A DNA stretch of 8,720 bases. It comes from Actinomycetota bacterium (lineage in GTDB: Bacteria > Cyanobacteriota > Vampirovibrionia > Obscuribacterales > Obscuribacteraceae). The notes beneath the pieces are model-generated. The model was given only the letters and a program-made list of their open reading frames with translations. It was not told the origin of the DNA and did not search any database. Of the stretch, positions 1 through 6,450 are shown piece after piece (position 1 is the first letter of the stretch; each line of letters starts with the position of its first letter). The stretch is from contig CAJCIF010000259.1 in the NCBI GenBank assembly GCA_903970355.1, forward strand, positions 1-8,720. Direction: 5' to 3'. A program made the translations under genes and the position numbers.

Positions 1-640
1 CTTGCAATTTCTCCAGCAATTTTTGCATACCATCTACAATTGTTTGCCAGCCACCATTCAAATATCGAACACCAGGGCCAAGGAAGGCTAACTTGAGTTG
101 TTTGACGAATACTTTCGCACTCAACTGCTCAGGTGCATTGCAGTAAGTTAGCAACCGCGCCATAGCATAGAGAAAGTTTTTTGCACTTTGATTGCTCGTA
201 GTTTTTTTCACCCAGTCACTGAACTTCTCAGTGTCTAAGTTAGTCTCGTCAATTCCAGCTACATTGCCGAAGAATTTTAAAAGATCCCATTTGCCACCAA
301 GATCGAGCGCTCCAGTTTGCAAAATAGTCATTGCATCGATCGGAAGCTTTTGGAGCTTGCTATCTACAACTCCTATACTGCCTTTAAAAGGTGGTGCGTC
401 TCCTGTCCAATCAACTCTCAACTCTGCAAGGGTTTCAGAAGCTCTTCCACCAATATAAAGAGCGTGTGGTCCTTCATTGAAAATAAACTTTTCCATCGTG
501 ACGCTGCGGGCTCGCCCACCAGGATGTTGACTCTTTTCAACAATTACAACCGACAGCCTTTCTTTTGCGGCAAACGCTGCGGCTGTCATTCCAGCCATGC
601 CACCACCGATCACTAATACGTCGTATTCTTCCGCTGCCAT
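1..640 (-). CDS. FAD-dependent oxidoreductase of the phytoene desaturase / amine oxidase superfamily (partial, C-terminus outside window)
   Basis: Reading from ATG at 640 toward position 1 gives 213 open codons with no stop, so only the N-terminal part of a protein that is usually 400-500 residues is present. Residues 6-17 (YDVLVIGGGMAG) are a Rossmann beta-strand and a GxGxxG dinucleotide loop. E35, at the end of the second strand (VVIVEK), is the expected ribose-binding acid. GGRARS at 41-46 is the typical second FAD motif of flavin amine oxidases, phytoene desaturases and protoporphyrinogen oxidases, and NEGPHALY at 55-62 fits the same superfamily. These motifs show FAD binding; the substrate cannot be read, and carotenoid, porphyrin or amine oxidation are all possible. 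A clear GAGGA ribosome site lies 6 nt before the ATG. The gene follows the acyl-CoA synthetase at 83 bp on the same strand, which fits lipid or isoprenoid metabolism but does not prove it. Confidence 0.86.
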   Translation of the reverse strand, partial: MAAEEYDVLVIGGGMAGMTAAAFAAKERLSVVIVEKSQHPGGRARSVTMEKFIFNEGPHALYIGGRASETLAELRVDWTGDAPPFKGSIGVVDSKLQKLPIDAMTILQTGALDLGGKWDLLKFFGNVAGIDETNLDTEKFSDWVKKTTSNQSAKNFLYAMARLLTYCNAPEQLSAKVFVKQLKLAFLGPGVRYLNGGWQTIVDGMQKLLEKLQ

Positions 641-646
641 AACCGA

Positions 647-651
647 TCCTC
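647..651 (-). promoter_or_regulatory. Ribosome binding site of the FAD oxidoreductase
   Basis: On the minus strand GAGGA sits 6 nt upstream of the ATG at 640. It is a near-consensus Shine-Dalgarno sequence and settles the start of the truncated gene. Confidence 0.7.
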
Positions 652-676
652 AAAAACATATCGGCACCCGCGCTAA

Positions 677-682
677 ATTATC
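677..682 (-). promoter_or_regulatory. Candidate -10 element for the FAD oxidoreductase
   Basis: GATAAT on the minus strand, inside the context GGCGATAATTTA, matches the -10 consensus at five of six bases. It would start a transcript near 670 with a leader of about 30 nt containing the ribosome site. No good -35 hexamer is visible at 16-18 bp. The surrounding bases resemble the -10 context of the acyl-CoA synthetase (GGCTATAATTTA), which raises the plausibility somewhat. This is inference from sequence only. Confidence 0.38.
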
Positions 683-723
683 GCCGTTTTACAGCGAAAA
701 AGAAAAGGTTCGCAAGCAATCAG

Positions 724-2610
724 TTAACGCTTGGTAGTTACCGAATTCGCTTCGCTTCCAGAACCAGCGCTCGCCGCTTCTTCTTTGTAAAGAGAATCGA
801 TATGCGCTTTATACTTTTCTGCAACGACATTGCGCTTTACTTTCAACGTAGCAGTCAGTTCGCCGGAATCAATTGCCAGATCCTGTTTCAGAATGGCAAA
901 ATTCTTTACTACCTCGTATTCAGCCAATTGACTGGAGCGCAAATTTATTTCCTTCTTCAACCAGTTTTTCAGTTCTCTCATCTCAACTAGTTGTTCGAAA
1001 GTTTCGGCGTTCCAACCCTTTTCACGGCCTAATTCCAACGCCGCTTGCTCTTCCAAAGTAATGAGTGCAACTAGAGACTTCCTCTTATCACCGAACACAA
1101 TTGCTTGTGATACACCTGGAATGGTGCGCAAGATTGCTTCGATACGTTGAGGAGCAATGTTCTTACCAGAAGAATTGACGATCAGATCTTTCTTGCGATC
1201 GGTAATACGCAAATAACCATCATGATCGAGGACACCAATATCACCGGTCTTAAACCAACCATTCTCAAAGCAATCGCGCGTCGCTTTTTCGTCCTTGTAA
1301 TAGCCCTTAAAGATTGAAGAGCCTCTCACCAATATCTCGCCGTCTTCGGCAAGCTTCATTTCAACCGTATCCATTACCGGACCTACGGTGCCTGGTTTGA
1401 TTTTGCCTCTGCGATTAACGTTTGTCGGTGCGGTAGTTTCCGTTAGACCATAACCTTCAAGCGCACATATGCCAATGGCATTGAAGAATTCCAAAACATG
1501 GGGAGTGGCAGGCGCACCACCTACAATTATGAATCGAATTTGTGGTCCGATCCGCTCGCGCAATTTTTTGAAGACAATCTTCTCGGCAAGCCAGAGTTTC
1601 AGCTTCAAAGCCGGGCGAATCGCTTTACCCTCACCTTCAAGGTGCAATGCTTCAACACCAACTCCGATTGCCCAATCGATCATTACCTTAGCTCGTCCGC
1701 CGGCACCGTCAATGCCGCTTCGCACTTTGGCATAAATACGGTCTAGCACGCGCGGTACTGCCAATAAATAGGTTGGTTTTATCTCGTTGAGATTTTTGGC
1801 CATGGTTTCAATTGACTCTGCAAATGCGTTCGTGCCACCTGCGTAGAGCCAGTAAAATTCGCCGCATACACGTTCAAAAACATGGGACAGAGGCAAATAA
1901 GATAGGTATGTGTCATTGACAAACAATGGCAGGTGTTTTGGCAGTGTTACCAACAAGCTAATAATGTTGTCGTGAGAAATTGCCACTCCTTTTGGAGTGC
2001 CGGTTGTGCCGGAAGTGTAGATAACCGTGGCGATGTCTTGCAGTTGAATTTTTGAAGCACGTTGAGAAATGAGCGTCGCATTCTCTTTGGCAAGCGGCTG
2101 GCCAAGGGCCTTAAGTTCATTCAAGCCAATAAGTTGATCTGTTGTCAAACCATTTTTTTCTCGAATTTCTTCAACCGATTTTCCACCAGCTAACGGTGTC
2201 CAATAGATAATTTTCTTAAGAGCGCTAAGCTTATGTCTTACTTCAAGGAGCTTGGCTAGAAGCGGTTCTCCGCTTACAAAAACAGCTTCTGTTTCTGAGT
2301 TATTGAGGATGTGTTCTACATCCGATACGGAACTGTTTGGATAAAGCGGTACCGAAAACGCGCCATTGCATATGGTGGCGAGGTCCGCAACAATCCACAA
2401 GTGGGAAGTGGCTGAAAATATACCAACCGAGGAACCCGGTCCAATGCCGAGCGCGGCTAGACCAAAGGCGAGCTGTTCTACCAAGACGCTAAAGTCGCGC
2501 CAGCTCATTGGCTGGTATTCGCCTTTGCCCTCTTTGTACCTGATCGCAGTTTTATCAGCGAGCGTTTGAGCACGCTCTAAGAACATTTGGCCGAGGCTGA
2601 CGTGAGACAT
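724..2610 (-). CDS. Long-chain fatty acid-CoA ligase (AMP-forming, FadD15/FAA1-type)
   Basis: A 628-residue adenylate-forming enzyme expected to activate long-chain fatty acids with ATP and CoA to acyl-CoA, via an acyl-AMP intermediate, in the cytoplasm or at the inner membrane. Numbering from ATG 2610: the phosphate-binding motif YTSGTTGTPKG is at 198-208. The adenine-binding GGAPATP (364-370) is followed by GYGLTET (386-392). TGD lies at 455-457, with the hinge ITDRKKDLIV at 469-478. The C-terminal TLKVKR (588-593) supplies the catalytic lysine of the small domain. Length and motif order fit the long-chain acyl-CoA synthetase family, including bacterial FadD15-like enzymes. An in-frame GTG lies two codons upstream (2616), but it overlaps the ribosome site, so ATG 2610 is preferred. 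The C-terminal tail is rich in A, S, G and E and is probably disordered. An alpha/beta hydrolase lies upstream and could supply free fatty acids; that link is inference. Chain-length specificity cannot be read. Confidence 0.94.
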   Translation of the reverse strand: MSHVSLGQMFLERAQTLADKTAIRYKEGKGEYQPMSWRDFSVLVEQLAFGLAALGIGPGSSVGIFSATSHLWIVADLATICNGAFSVPLYPNSSVSDVEHILNNSETEAVFVSGEPLLAKLLEVRHKLSALKKIIYWTPLAGGKSVEEIREKNGLTTDQLIGLNELKALGQPLAKENATLISQRASKIQLQDIATVIYTSGTTGTPKGVAISHDNIISLLVTLPKHLPLFVNDTYLSYLPLSHVFERVCGEFYWLYAGGTNAFAESIETMAKNLNEIKPTYLLAVPRVLDRIYAKVRSGIDGAGGRAKVMIDWAIGVGVEALHLEGEGKAIRPALKLKLWLAEKIVFKKLRERIGPQIRFIIVGGAPATPHVLEFFNAIGICALEGYGLTETTAPTNVNRRGKIKPGTVGPVMDTVEMKLAEDGEILVRGSSIFKGYYKDEKATRDCFENGWFKTGDIGVLDHDGYLRITDRKKDLIVNSSGKNIAPQRIEAILRTIPGVSQAIVFGDKRKSLVALITLEEQAALELGREKGWNAETFEQLVEMRELKNWLKKEINLRSSQLAEYEVVKNFAILKQDLAIDSGELTATLKVKRNVVAEKYKAHIDSLYKEEAASAGSGSEANSVTTKR

Positions 2611-2612
2611 AA

Positions 2613-2620
2613 TCACCTCA
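2613..2620 (-). promoter_or_regulatory. Ribosome binding site that decides the acyl-CoA ligase start
   Basis: On the minus strand the sequence is TGAGGTGA, then TT and the ATG at 2610. The GAGG core is 5 nt from this ATG but directly abuts the alternative GTG at 2616, which is too close for initiation. The Shine-Dalgarno position therefore favours the ATG and removes two residues from the longest reading. Confidence 0.7.
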
Positions 2621-2626
2621 TTCTCT

Positions 2627-2646
2627 TGTTGACCTGGATGTCAACA
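2627..2646 (-). repeat. Perfect inverted repeat in the acyl-CoA ligase leader (operator or hairpin candidate)
   Basis: TGTTGAC and GTCAACA are perfect 7-base complementary arms separated by 6 bases. The element lies just downstream of the TATAAT candidate and 7 bp before the ribosome site. It is therefore placed either as a dyad operator blocking RNA polymerase escape or as a leader-mRNA hairpin close to the start codon. Fatty-acid degradation genes are often controlled by acyl-CoA-responsive repressors, but I do not recognise this site as that of a named regulator. There is no U-tract, so a terminator is unlikely. Confidence 0.5.
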
Positions 2647-2660
2647 CACGGAATGCATAA

Positions 2661-2666
2661 ATTATA
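2661..2666 (-). promoter_or_regulatory. Candidate -10 element for the acyl-CoA ligase
   Basis: A consensus TATAAT occurs on the minus strand in the context GGCTATAATTTATG. Transcription would begin near 2654, leaving a leader of about 44 nt that carries the inverted repeat and the ribosome site. The hexamer at the 17-bp position (GTCCCG) is not a recognisable -35 box, so an activator or a relaxed -35 would be needed. Confidence 0.5.
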
Positions 2667-2670
2667 GCCA

Positions 2671-2697
2671 TTTGAGCAGCTTTCGGGACCACTCAAA
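2671..2697 (-). repeat. Imperfect inverted repeat just upstream of the ligase -10
   Basis: TTTGAG (2671-2676) and CTCAAA (2692-2697) are perfect 6-base arms. As minus-strand RNA the stem can extend to about ten pairs using G-U wobbles around a CCCGAAA loop. It covers the place where a -35 box would lie, about -17 to -43 relative to the inferred start near 2654. It could be an activator or repressor site, or the 3' hairpin of the upstream hydrolase transcript. No U-run follows, so intrinsic termination is weakly supported. Confidence 0.3.
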
Positions 2698-2791
2698 CTC
2701 AACTCTAATCACTTCGCAGTAAAAATTATCTCATTTGGCTCACGACTATCAATTTTTATGCGAACTGCGGTGAACAGACCATTTTATTCGC

Positions 2792-3652
2792 TCAGCTCGT
2801 TACTGCCCGGCGCGGTGAATGGGCCTGAATCCAGGCGTAAAGTCGCTCCGATACTTCGTCAATTATTGGATTCAACGTAAGGTCATGCATAGAATTTTCG
2901 AAGCAAACCTCCGTTTTTTCGGGGCTTTCAATCCGTTTAAAGAATTGCCTATTGACCCTGTTATTCACAATTCTGTCGCGTCCGGCAAGCATCATGAGAA
3001 CAGGGCAATTCGTCTTAAGACTGTTGAAGTTCAAACCTTGCGTGAGGAACAGCAGTTCAAGAAGCATCTTGCCCGGCACGGAAAAGCGCTTTTCCGGATC
3101 ATTTTCAAGCCAGTTGCGCACTGATTCGACTTCGGTCACCAGGTCCAAACCATAGGGAAGATCGAAATCTTTTTCGGGATTCAACAACGCTTTTACAAGC
3201 GTGGAAAGGCGGTAACCGAATGTGAACGTTTCCGGGTGTCCGTCAAAACCTGGTGACAACATTGCCAGACCTGAAGGCTTCACTCTGTCTGCAGAAGCCA
3301 GGGCAACTAACCCGCCCATGCTGTTTCCAACAATAAAAGCCGGCTTGTCAGAAAGCTGTTTGGTGAGAAATTCGAAAGCAATTTGGAGATCTTCGAACCA
3401 TTGCTTGCTCGATGAAAACTTTTCTTGGCGACGCTTGCCAAAACCAACTTGATCGTAGGATAGAACATACATCTGGCGAACCTTCAAGCGCCGTGCCAGT
3501 GGTTCAAACCAGGCGCTGCTTGCCCCCAGGCCATGCACCAGAAGTATTCCTGCCTGGCAATCAACGGCATTGCCCCAGCTTCGCGCCGGAAGCTTCTCCT
3601 CAATATCGAAGCACGCTGCCGTAGGAGTAAGGTTGATTTCTGCCTTCGTCAT
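2792..3652 (-). CDS. Alpha/beta hydrolase (serine hydrolase, esterase/lipase-like)
   Basis: A 286-residue protein with the features of an alpha/beta hydrolase. LLVHGLGASSAWFEPLARRL (37-56) gives the oxyanion-hole HG motif. SYDQVGFGKR (65-74) matches the strand-4 D-x-x-G-x-G region. GNSMGG (109-114) is the nucleophile elbow with S111. VLMMLAGRDRIV (218-229) supplies the acid D226, and NSMHDLTL (253-260) supplies H256. The Ser-Asp-His triad is complete, so it is probably active. There is no signal peptide or membrane span, so a cytoplasmic location is likely. The family covers esterases, monoacylglycerol and lysophospholipid lipases, and other C-C or C-X hydrolases, so the substrate is unknown. 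The acyl-CoA ligase follows on the same strand after 181 bp, and a route from lipid ester through free acid to acyl-CoA is a reasonable but unproven reading. No convincing Shine-Dalgarno precedes ATG 3652, and a TATAAT lies only 8 bp before it. Confidence 0.9.
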   Translation of the reverse strand: MTKAEINLTPTAACFDIEEKLPARSWGNAVDCQAGILLVHGLGASSAWFEPLARRLKVRQMYVLSYDQVGFGKRRQEKFSSSKQWFEDLQIAFEFLTKQLSDKPAFIVGNSMGGLVALASADRVKPSGLAMLSPGFDGHPETFTFGYRLSTLVKALLNPEKDFDLPYGLDLVTEVESVRNWLENDPEKRFSVPGKMLLELLFLTQGLNFNSLKTNCPVLMMLAGRDRIVNNRVNRQFFKRIESPEKTEVCFENSMHDLTLNPIIDEVSERLYAWIQAHSPRRAVTS

Positions 3653-3657
3653 ACCGA

Positions 3658-3668
3658 GCTATTATAGC
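3658..3668. promoter_or_regulatory. Near-symmetric divergent -10 candidate (GCTATTATAGC)
   Basis: This 11-bp element is palindromic except for its central base. It offers TATAAT on the minus strand (3666-3661) toward the hydrolase and TATTAT on the plus strand (3660-3665) toward the TPR gene. It sits in the 42-bp gap between the two divergent start codons. The plus-strand start would fall near 3672, giving a leader of about 23 nt. The minus-strand start would fall near 3654, almost at the hydrolase ATG, suggesting a leaderless or very short-leader message. No good -35 box is visible on either side. Confidence 0.4.
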
Positions 3669-3694
3669 CTTCATCTGCGAAGATTGTAGGTAAC

Positions 3695-5227
3695 ATGACC
3701 GATTCGCAAACTACCGATTCAGAAAGAATAAGCCAGGGCACCGCTGGTGGTTTCAAACGTTGGGGTTGGACCGTCGCTACCCTTGCGATCATCCTCTTGG
3801 CGATAGCGCTCTTTAGATTTTGGAAACCGCCTGAAACCGCATTCGATCATGCCGTTGCTCTAATCAAGCAGGGCAAGGCGGCAGCAGCTCTTCCTGTGTT
3901 GGAACAGCTGTCTACTCAGCACCCGGCACCACCAGCCGTTTACCCCTGGCTGGCCCAGGGTTATCTCAGCACCGATCGCATTGCCGAAGGTCGAATCGCC
4001 CTGGACACAGCTTTAAGGGTCGGCTTGTCTCCGCAAGAACTGGTGCCTTCCGTTTTGCTCTTTGCCAACTACTATCAACGCAAGGGGGATTTTGAAGAAG
4101 CGGAAAAACTTCTGCAATGCGTGCCCTCAAATTTGATACGTGAGGATCTGGCCAGATTTTACGTAGATTGGGCGGACTCCGAACTGAATCACAATAACTT
4201 GGAAGGGGCGGTTAAGCATTTAGAGATAGCGAGCAGTTTTGCGAGTTCCATTTCCGGACCATTGCAGGCTTTGATTCCACATCGCTTGAGCGAGGGCTAT
4301 CGGAGGCTTGCAGCAGTAGCAGAACAAAATGAGAATGATGAACCAAAAGCGATGGCACTTTTGGAAAAGAGTGTCCGTACAAATGATGAGCCGGCAACTC
4401 GTATGTTGCTTGCCAGTCTCTACAATCGCAATAACATGCCCGACAAAGCAATCGAAAGTTATCGCGTCGTGGTGGCCGTTGACAAAAACAATTTAGAAGC
4501 GCGCCACCATCTTATAGATTTGCTGCTTGCAAAAAATGATTATGACGGCGCACAAAAAGCGCTTGTGGAACTTACAGATAAGGAAAAGAGTGTCGAAAAT
4601 TGCCAACAGCTTGCGGCTGCAGATTTAAAACTGAACAATTATGCAGGAGCGGTGCATGCCCTTGAAGATGCATACGAGCTGCACCAAAACCCGGACCTTC
4701 TGCACCAGCTTTTGGATGTGTTGAATGATTGGACTGTTCTTTTGCTGAAACAGAAAAAGGTGCAAGAAGCGAACTCGGTGCAAGGGCACGCAAGCAGAGT
4801 GCAAGAATTGTTGGCCAAAATTGCCAAGGACGAAAAAGCTGAGCGTGATGCTGAAGCGGATAAAGCGAATGCGCTTGCAAATAAGTATGATCCGAGCATG
4901 CCACCAATTATCCTCAGCTCATCCAGAATTTGGCTGGCAACCGGAAGCGTGACACCGGAAGGAGAGATAAAGATAAAAAATTTTAGTGGTGCCAATGTCG
5001 GTGATCTAACCTTGAAAGCAGTTTTTTACGATAAGACTGCTAAAAAGGCAGCCGGTTCGGTTACGCTACCAGTTGCAACACCAAACTCGGTTCCATTCAA
5101 AGCCAATGACACACGCACACTTTATTTTTCCTGTCCCAGCACTGTTAAAACCGATCACCAGCTCGCGGTGATATTAATGTGGAAAAATCGTTTGTTGAAA
5201 GAATTCCCGGTGGTAAAGCAACTTTAA
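3695..5227 (+). CDS. Membrane-anchored TPR-repeat protein with C-terminal beta domain
   Basis: A 510-residue protein of unknown specific role. Residues 1-22 are polar. A single hydrophobic span at about 24-42 (WTVATLAIILLAIALF) is followed by RFWK and no signal-peptidase site, which suggests an uncleaved anchor with the bulk of the protein probably outside the cytoplasm. From about 46 to 330 there are helical pairs of tetratricopeptide type, for example QRKGDFEEAEKLL (128-140), NRNNMPDKAIESYRVVV (244-260), AKNDYDGAQKALVEL (279-293) and KLNNYAGAVHALEDAY (312-327). A charged, alanine-rich helix at about 352-398 may be a coiled coil. Residues 405-505 are beta-rich (ILSSSRIWLATGSVT, KIKNFSGANVGDLTLKAVFYD) and resemble FxLYD-like immunoglobulin-fold domains. 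TPR proteins are scaffolds, so partner binding at the membrane is the likely role. The ribosome site (TAGGT, 4 nt from ATG) is weak. It leads a four-gene cluster. Confidence 0.9.
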   Translation: MTDSQTTDSERISQGTAGGFKRWGWTVATLAIILLAIALFRFWKPPETAFDHAVALIKQGKAAAALPVLEQLSTQHPAPPAVYPWLAQGYLSTDRIAEGRIALDTALRVGLSPQELVPSVLLFANYYQRKGDFEEAEKLLQCVPSNLIREDLARFYVDWADSELNHNNLEGAVKHLEIASSFASSISGPLQALIPHRLSEGYRRLAAVAEQNENDEPKAMALLEKSVRTNDEPATRMLLASLYNRNNMPDKAIESYRVVVAVDKNNLEARHHLIDLLLAKNDYDGAQKALVELTDKEKSVENCQQLAAADLKLNNYAGAVHALEDAYELHQNPDLLHQLLDVLNDWTVLLLKQKKVQEANSVQGHASRVQELLAKIAKDEKAERDAEADKANALANKYDPSMPPIILSSSRIWLATGSVTPEGEIKIKNFSGANVGDLTLKAVFYDKTAKKAAGSVTLPVATPNSVPFKANDTRTLYFSCPSTVKTDHQLAVILMWKNRLLKEFPVVKQL

Positions 5228-5704
5228 ATGACCAATAGCATCGAAGAACAAAAGCCGTGCCGGCACGAATATGTAAAGATCTTCCAGAGAAAGCTGAAAG
5301 GTCTCGATCGCAGGATGGTAGCCACGCGCGGCTTCCTTCCGATAGGTTTCAAACAAACGGACTTTGGCCATCTCAGTGAAGGCAGTTTTTGTTTTTGTGT
5401 TAAGTGCCGGGCCCGACTATTTCCTCGTCGAACCGTTGCTGAAAAAGCGGCAGCCCGCGTTGCTCTTGCCCAAAGTAAAATCGCAGATATCCAAGAGCCT
5501 GAGCTGCTCGACGTCACTGATTCCGCTACCGAATTTACTTCAGTTGGAGCAACCGACCAATCCACTGTTGAAACTTCGAACACGATTAATGTTGAGGAGT
5601 TAGATTACGTAGCAGCAGAACTGCAAGATATTGAGGCAGATGGAGTTAAACTGAGTCCAGAAGATGATGAGGAATCTCTTGCTATTGACGACGAGGAAAT
5701 ATAG
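5228..5704 (+). CDS. Hypothetical protein with Cys/His cluster and acidic C-terminal tail
   Basis: A 158-residue protein I do not recognise. Its ATG follows the TPR stop codon with no intervening base (TAA then ATG), so translational coupling is likely. The N-terminal half is basic (KIFQRKLKGLDRRM, 17-30) and contains C11-x-H13 near the start and FCFCVKCRARLF at 54-65. C57-x2-C60 together with C11 and H13 could form a zinc site; this is inference, and C55 is also present. The second half (about 85-158) is low in hydrophobic residues and rich in D, E, S and T, ending in PEDDEESLAIDDEEI, so it is probably disordered and strongly acidic. There is no membrane span or signal peptide, so a cytoplasmic location is likely. 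The strict adjacency to the TPR gene argues that it is real, and its 3' end also supplies the ribosome site for the next small gene. Confidence 0.76.
   Translation: MTNSIEEQKPCRHEYVKIFQRKLKGLDRRMVATRGFLPIGFKQTDFGHLSEGSFCFCVKCRARLFPRRTVAEKAAARVALAQSKIADIQEPELLDVTDSATEFTSVGATDQSTVETSNTINVEELDYVAAELQDIEADGVKLSPEDDEESLAIDDEEI
5693..5697 (+). promoter_or_regulatory. Ribosome binding site of the 43-residue gene, inside the preceding gene
   Basis: GAGGA lies 9 nt before the ATG at 5707 and within the last codons of the preceding gene. It is the best Shine-Dalgarno in the cluster and the main support for the short gene. Confidence 0.6.
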
Positions 5705-5706
5705 AT

Positions 5707-5838
5707 ATGTGCTTTGGAGCCTTACTAACTAAATTGATTGGACTTTTGTTGGTCGTACCGCCGCTTTACCTTGTGGCTCGTTTCGTTCGTTGGTCTTTAA
5801 AACAAGAAAAAGAAACGAAAGAGATAGAAGTTGCCTAA
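5707..5838 (+). CDS. Small single-span membrane protein (43 residues)
   Basis: This short gene starts 2 nt after the previous stop codon and is preceded by a good GAGGA site. It encodes 43 residues: a short N-terminus (MCFGALLTK), one hydrophobic stretch at about 10-27 (LIGLLLVVPPLYLVARFV) with a central Pro-Pro, and a highly charged tail (KQEKETKEIEVA). By the positive-inside rule the basic stretch after the span suggests a cytoplasmic C-terminus, although the lysine before the span weakens this. The ribosome site, the 2-nt spacing, and the clean hydrophobic-then-charged layout argue for a real gene rather than a chance frame. No family is recognised. It may be a small regulator or subunit of the neighbouring membrane proteins; that is inference from position only. 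Confidence 0.62.
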   Translation: MCFGALLTKLIGLLLVVPPLYLVARFVRWSLKQEKETKEIEVA

Positions 5839-5849
5839 GCGACTGGCTC

Positions 5850-5853
5850 GGAG
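5850..5853 (+). promoter_or_regulatory. Ribosome binding site supporting a GTG start
   Basis: GGAG lies 6 nt upstream of the GTG at 5860. No ATG in this frame is similarly placed, so this site supports a GTG initiation codon for the two-span membrane protein. Confidence 0.6.
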
Positions 5854-5859
5854 TAGAAC

Positions 5860-6450
5860 GTGCTTCGTTATCTTAATAGGCTGCTAAGAGCAGCGACTGT
5901 TAGCGGCTTGGGTTTCGGCGGCGGCGTAGGCTTGCTCGTGTTCATCCTTCTGGTAATGACACATGGCAACAAAACCAGCGCCATCTATTCCCTCAAAGCT
6001 GCGATTTTCATAGGCGTTATTTTTGCCGCCTTGCTGGTCGTTGTCATGATGTTGTTCGACCTAACTGTCAAGTTGTACCTGGCAAAAGGATTCCGCGAAG
6101 ACATTTGGGAACTCGAACAGTCGCGCGAAATCGAGCTAACCGGAACGTTTCGCCAGATATCTGCGGCATGCCGTTCAGCCCTTATGCAAGTGCCCGATGT
6201 GGGGAATGTCTCTGATGATTCAGAAAATCTGGTGGGGCGCGCCTCGACCGGCGCAAGCTGGCGCTCACCAGGCGAAGACCTGGAAGTAGAAATAAATCCA
6301 ATTGACGAAAACAGATGGAAACTGCGTTGTACCAGCAAATCTAAATCGAATGCTGTCGTTTTTGATTACGGCAAAAACTTCGAAAACGTAGAAGTATGGC
6401 GCCGTCAAATCACAAGAGAGCTGGCTGAAGCCCTTAAGCCGAAAACCTGA
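5860..6450 (+). CDS. Hypothetical two-span membrane protein with C-terminal soluble domain
   Basis: A 196-residue protein starting at GTG, 21 bp after the small membrane gene. Two hydrophobic spans are clear: about 14-34 (VSGLGFGGGVGLLVFILLVMT, glycine-rich) and about 46-67 (KAAIFIGVIFAALLVVVMMLFD). The N-terminus is basic (LRYLNRLLR), so both termini are probably cytoplasmic with a short external loop. The soluble part (about 78-196) begins with a charged helix (REDIWELEQSREIEL). It continues with strand-like segments TGASWRSPGEDLEVEINPID (130-149) and NRWKLRCTSKSK (151-162), then VVFDYGKNFENVEVWRRQI (166-184). That last D-Y/W-G-K-N-x-x-N-V pattern is reminiscent of a recurring bacterial domain of unknown function; I cannot name it with confidence. 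It is the last gene of the cluster, and the tRNA begins 41 bp later. The cluster order suggests work at the membrane with the TPR protein, but no function is assigned. Confidence 0.82.
   Translation: MLRYLNRLLRAATVSGLGFGGGVGLLVFILLVMTHGNKTSAIYSLKAAIFIGVIFAALLVVVMMLFDLTVKLYLAKGFREDIWELEQSREIELTGTFRQISAACRSALMQVPDVGNVSDDSENLVGRASTGASWRSPGEDLEVEINPIDENRWKLRCTSKSKSNAVVFDYGKNFENVEVWRRQITRELAEALKPKT

Noticed and set aside
192..616. Plus-strand open frames opposite the left-end oxidoreductase
   Set aside because: The minus strand encodes a clear FAD-binding protein with GxGxxG and GGR motifs through this region, so the plus-strand frames are chance.
2617..2670. A 17-codon minus-strand frame in the acyl-CoA ligase leader (start near 2670)
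   Set aside because: Its ATG lies upstream of the inferred transcription start, next to the -10 box, and has no ribosome site, so it would not be in the message from that promoter.
4572..4995. Long antisense open frames (111 and 118 codons) within the TPR gene
   Set aside because: They lie wholly opposite a strong coding gene, lack ribosome sites and give low-complexity translations rich in Ser, Cys and Leu. They are shadows of the alanine- and leucine-rich TPR coding strand.
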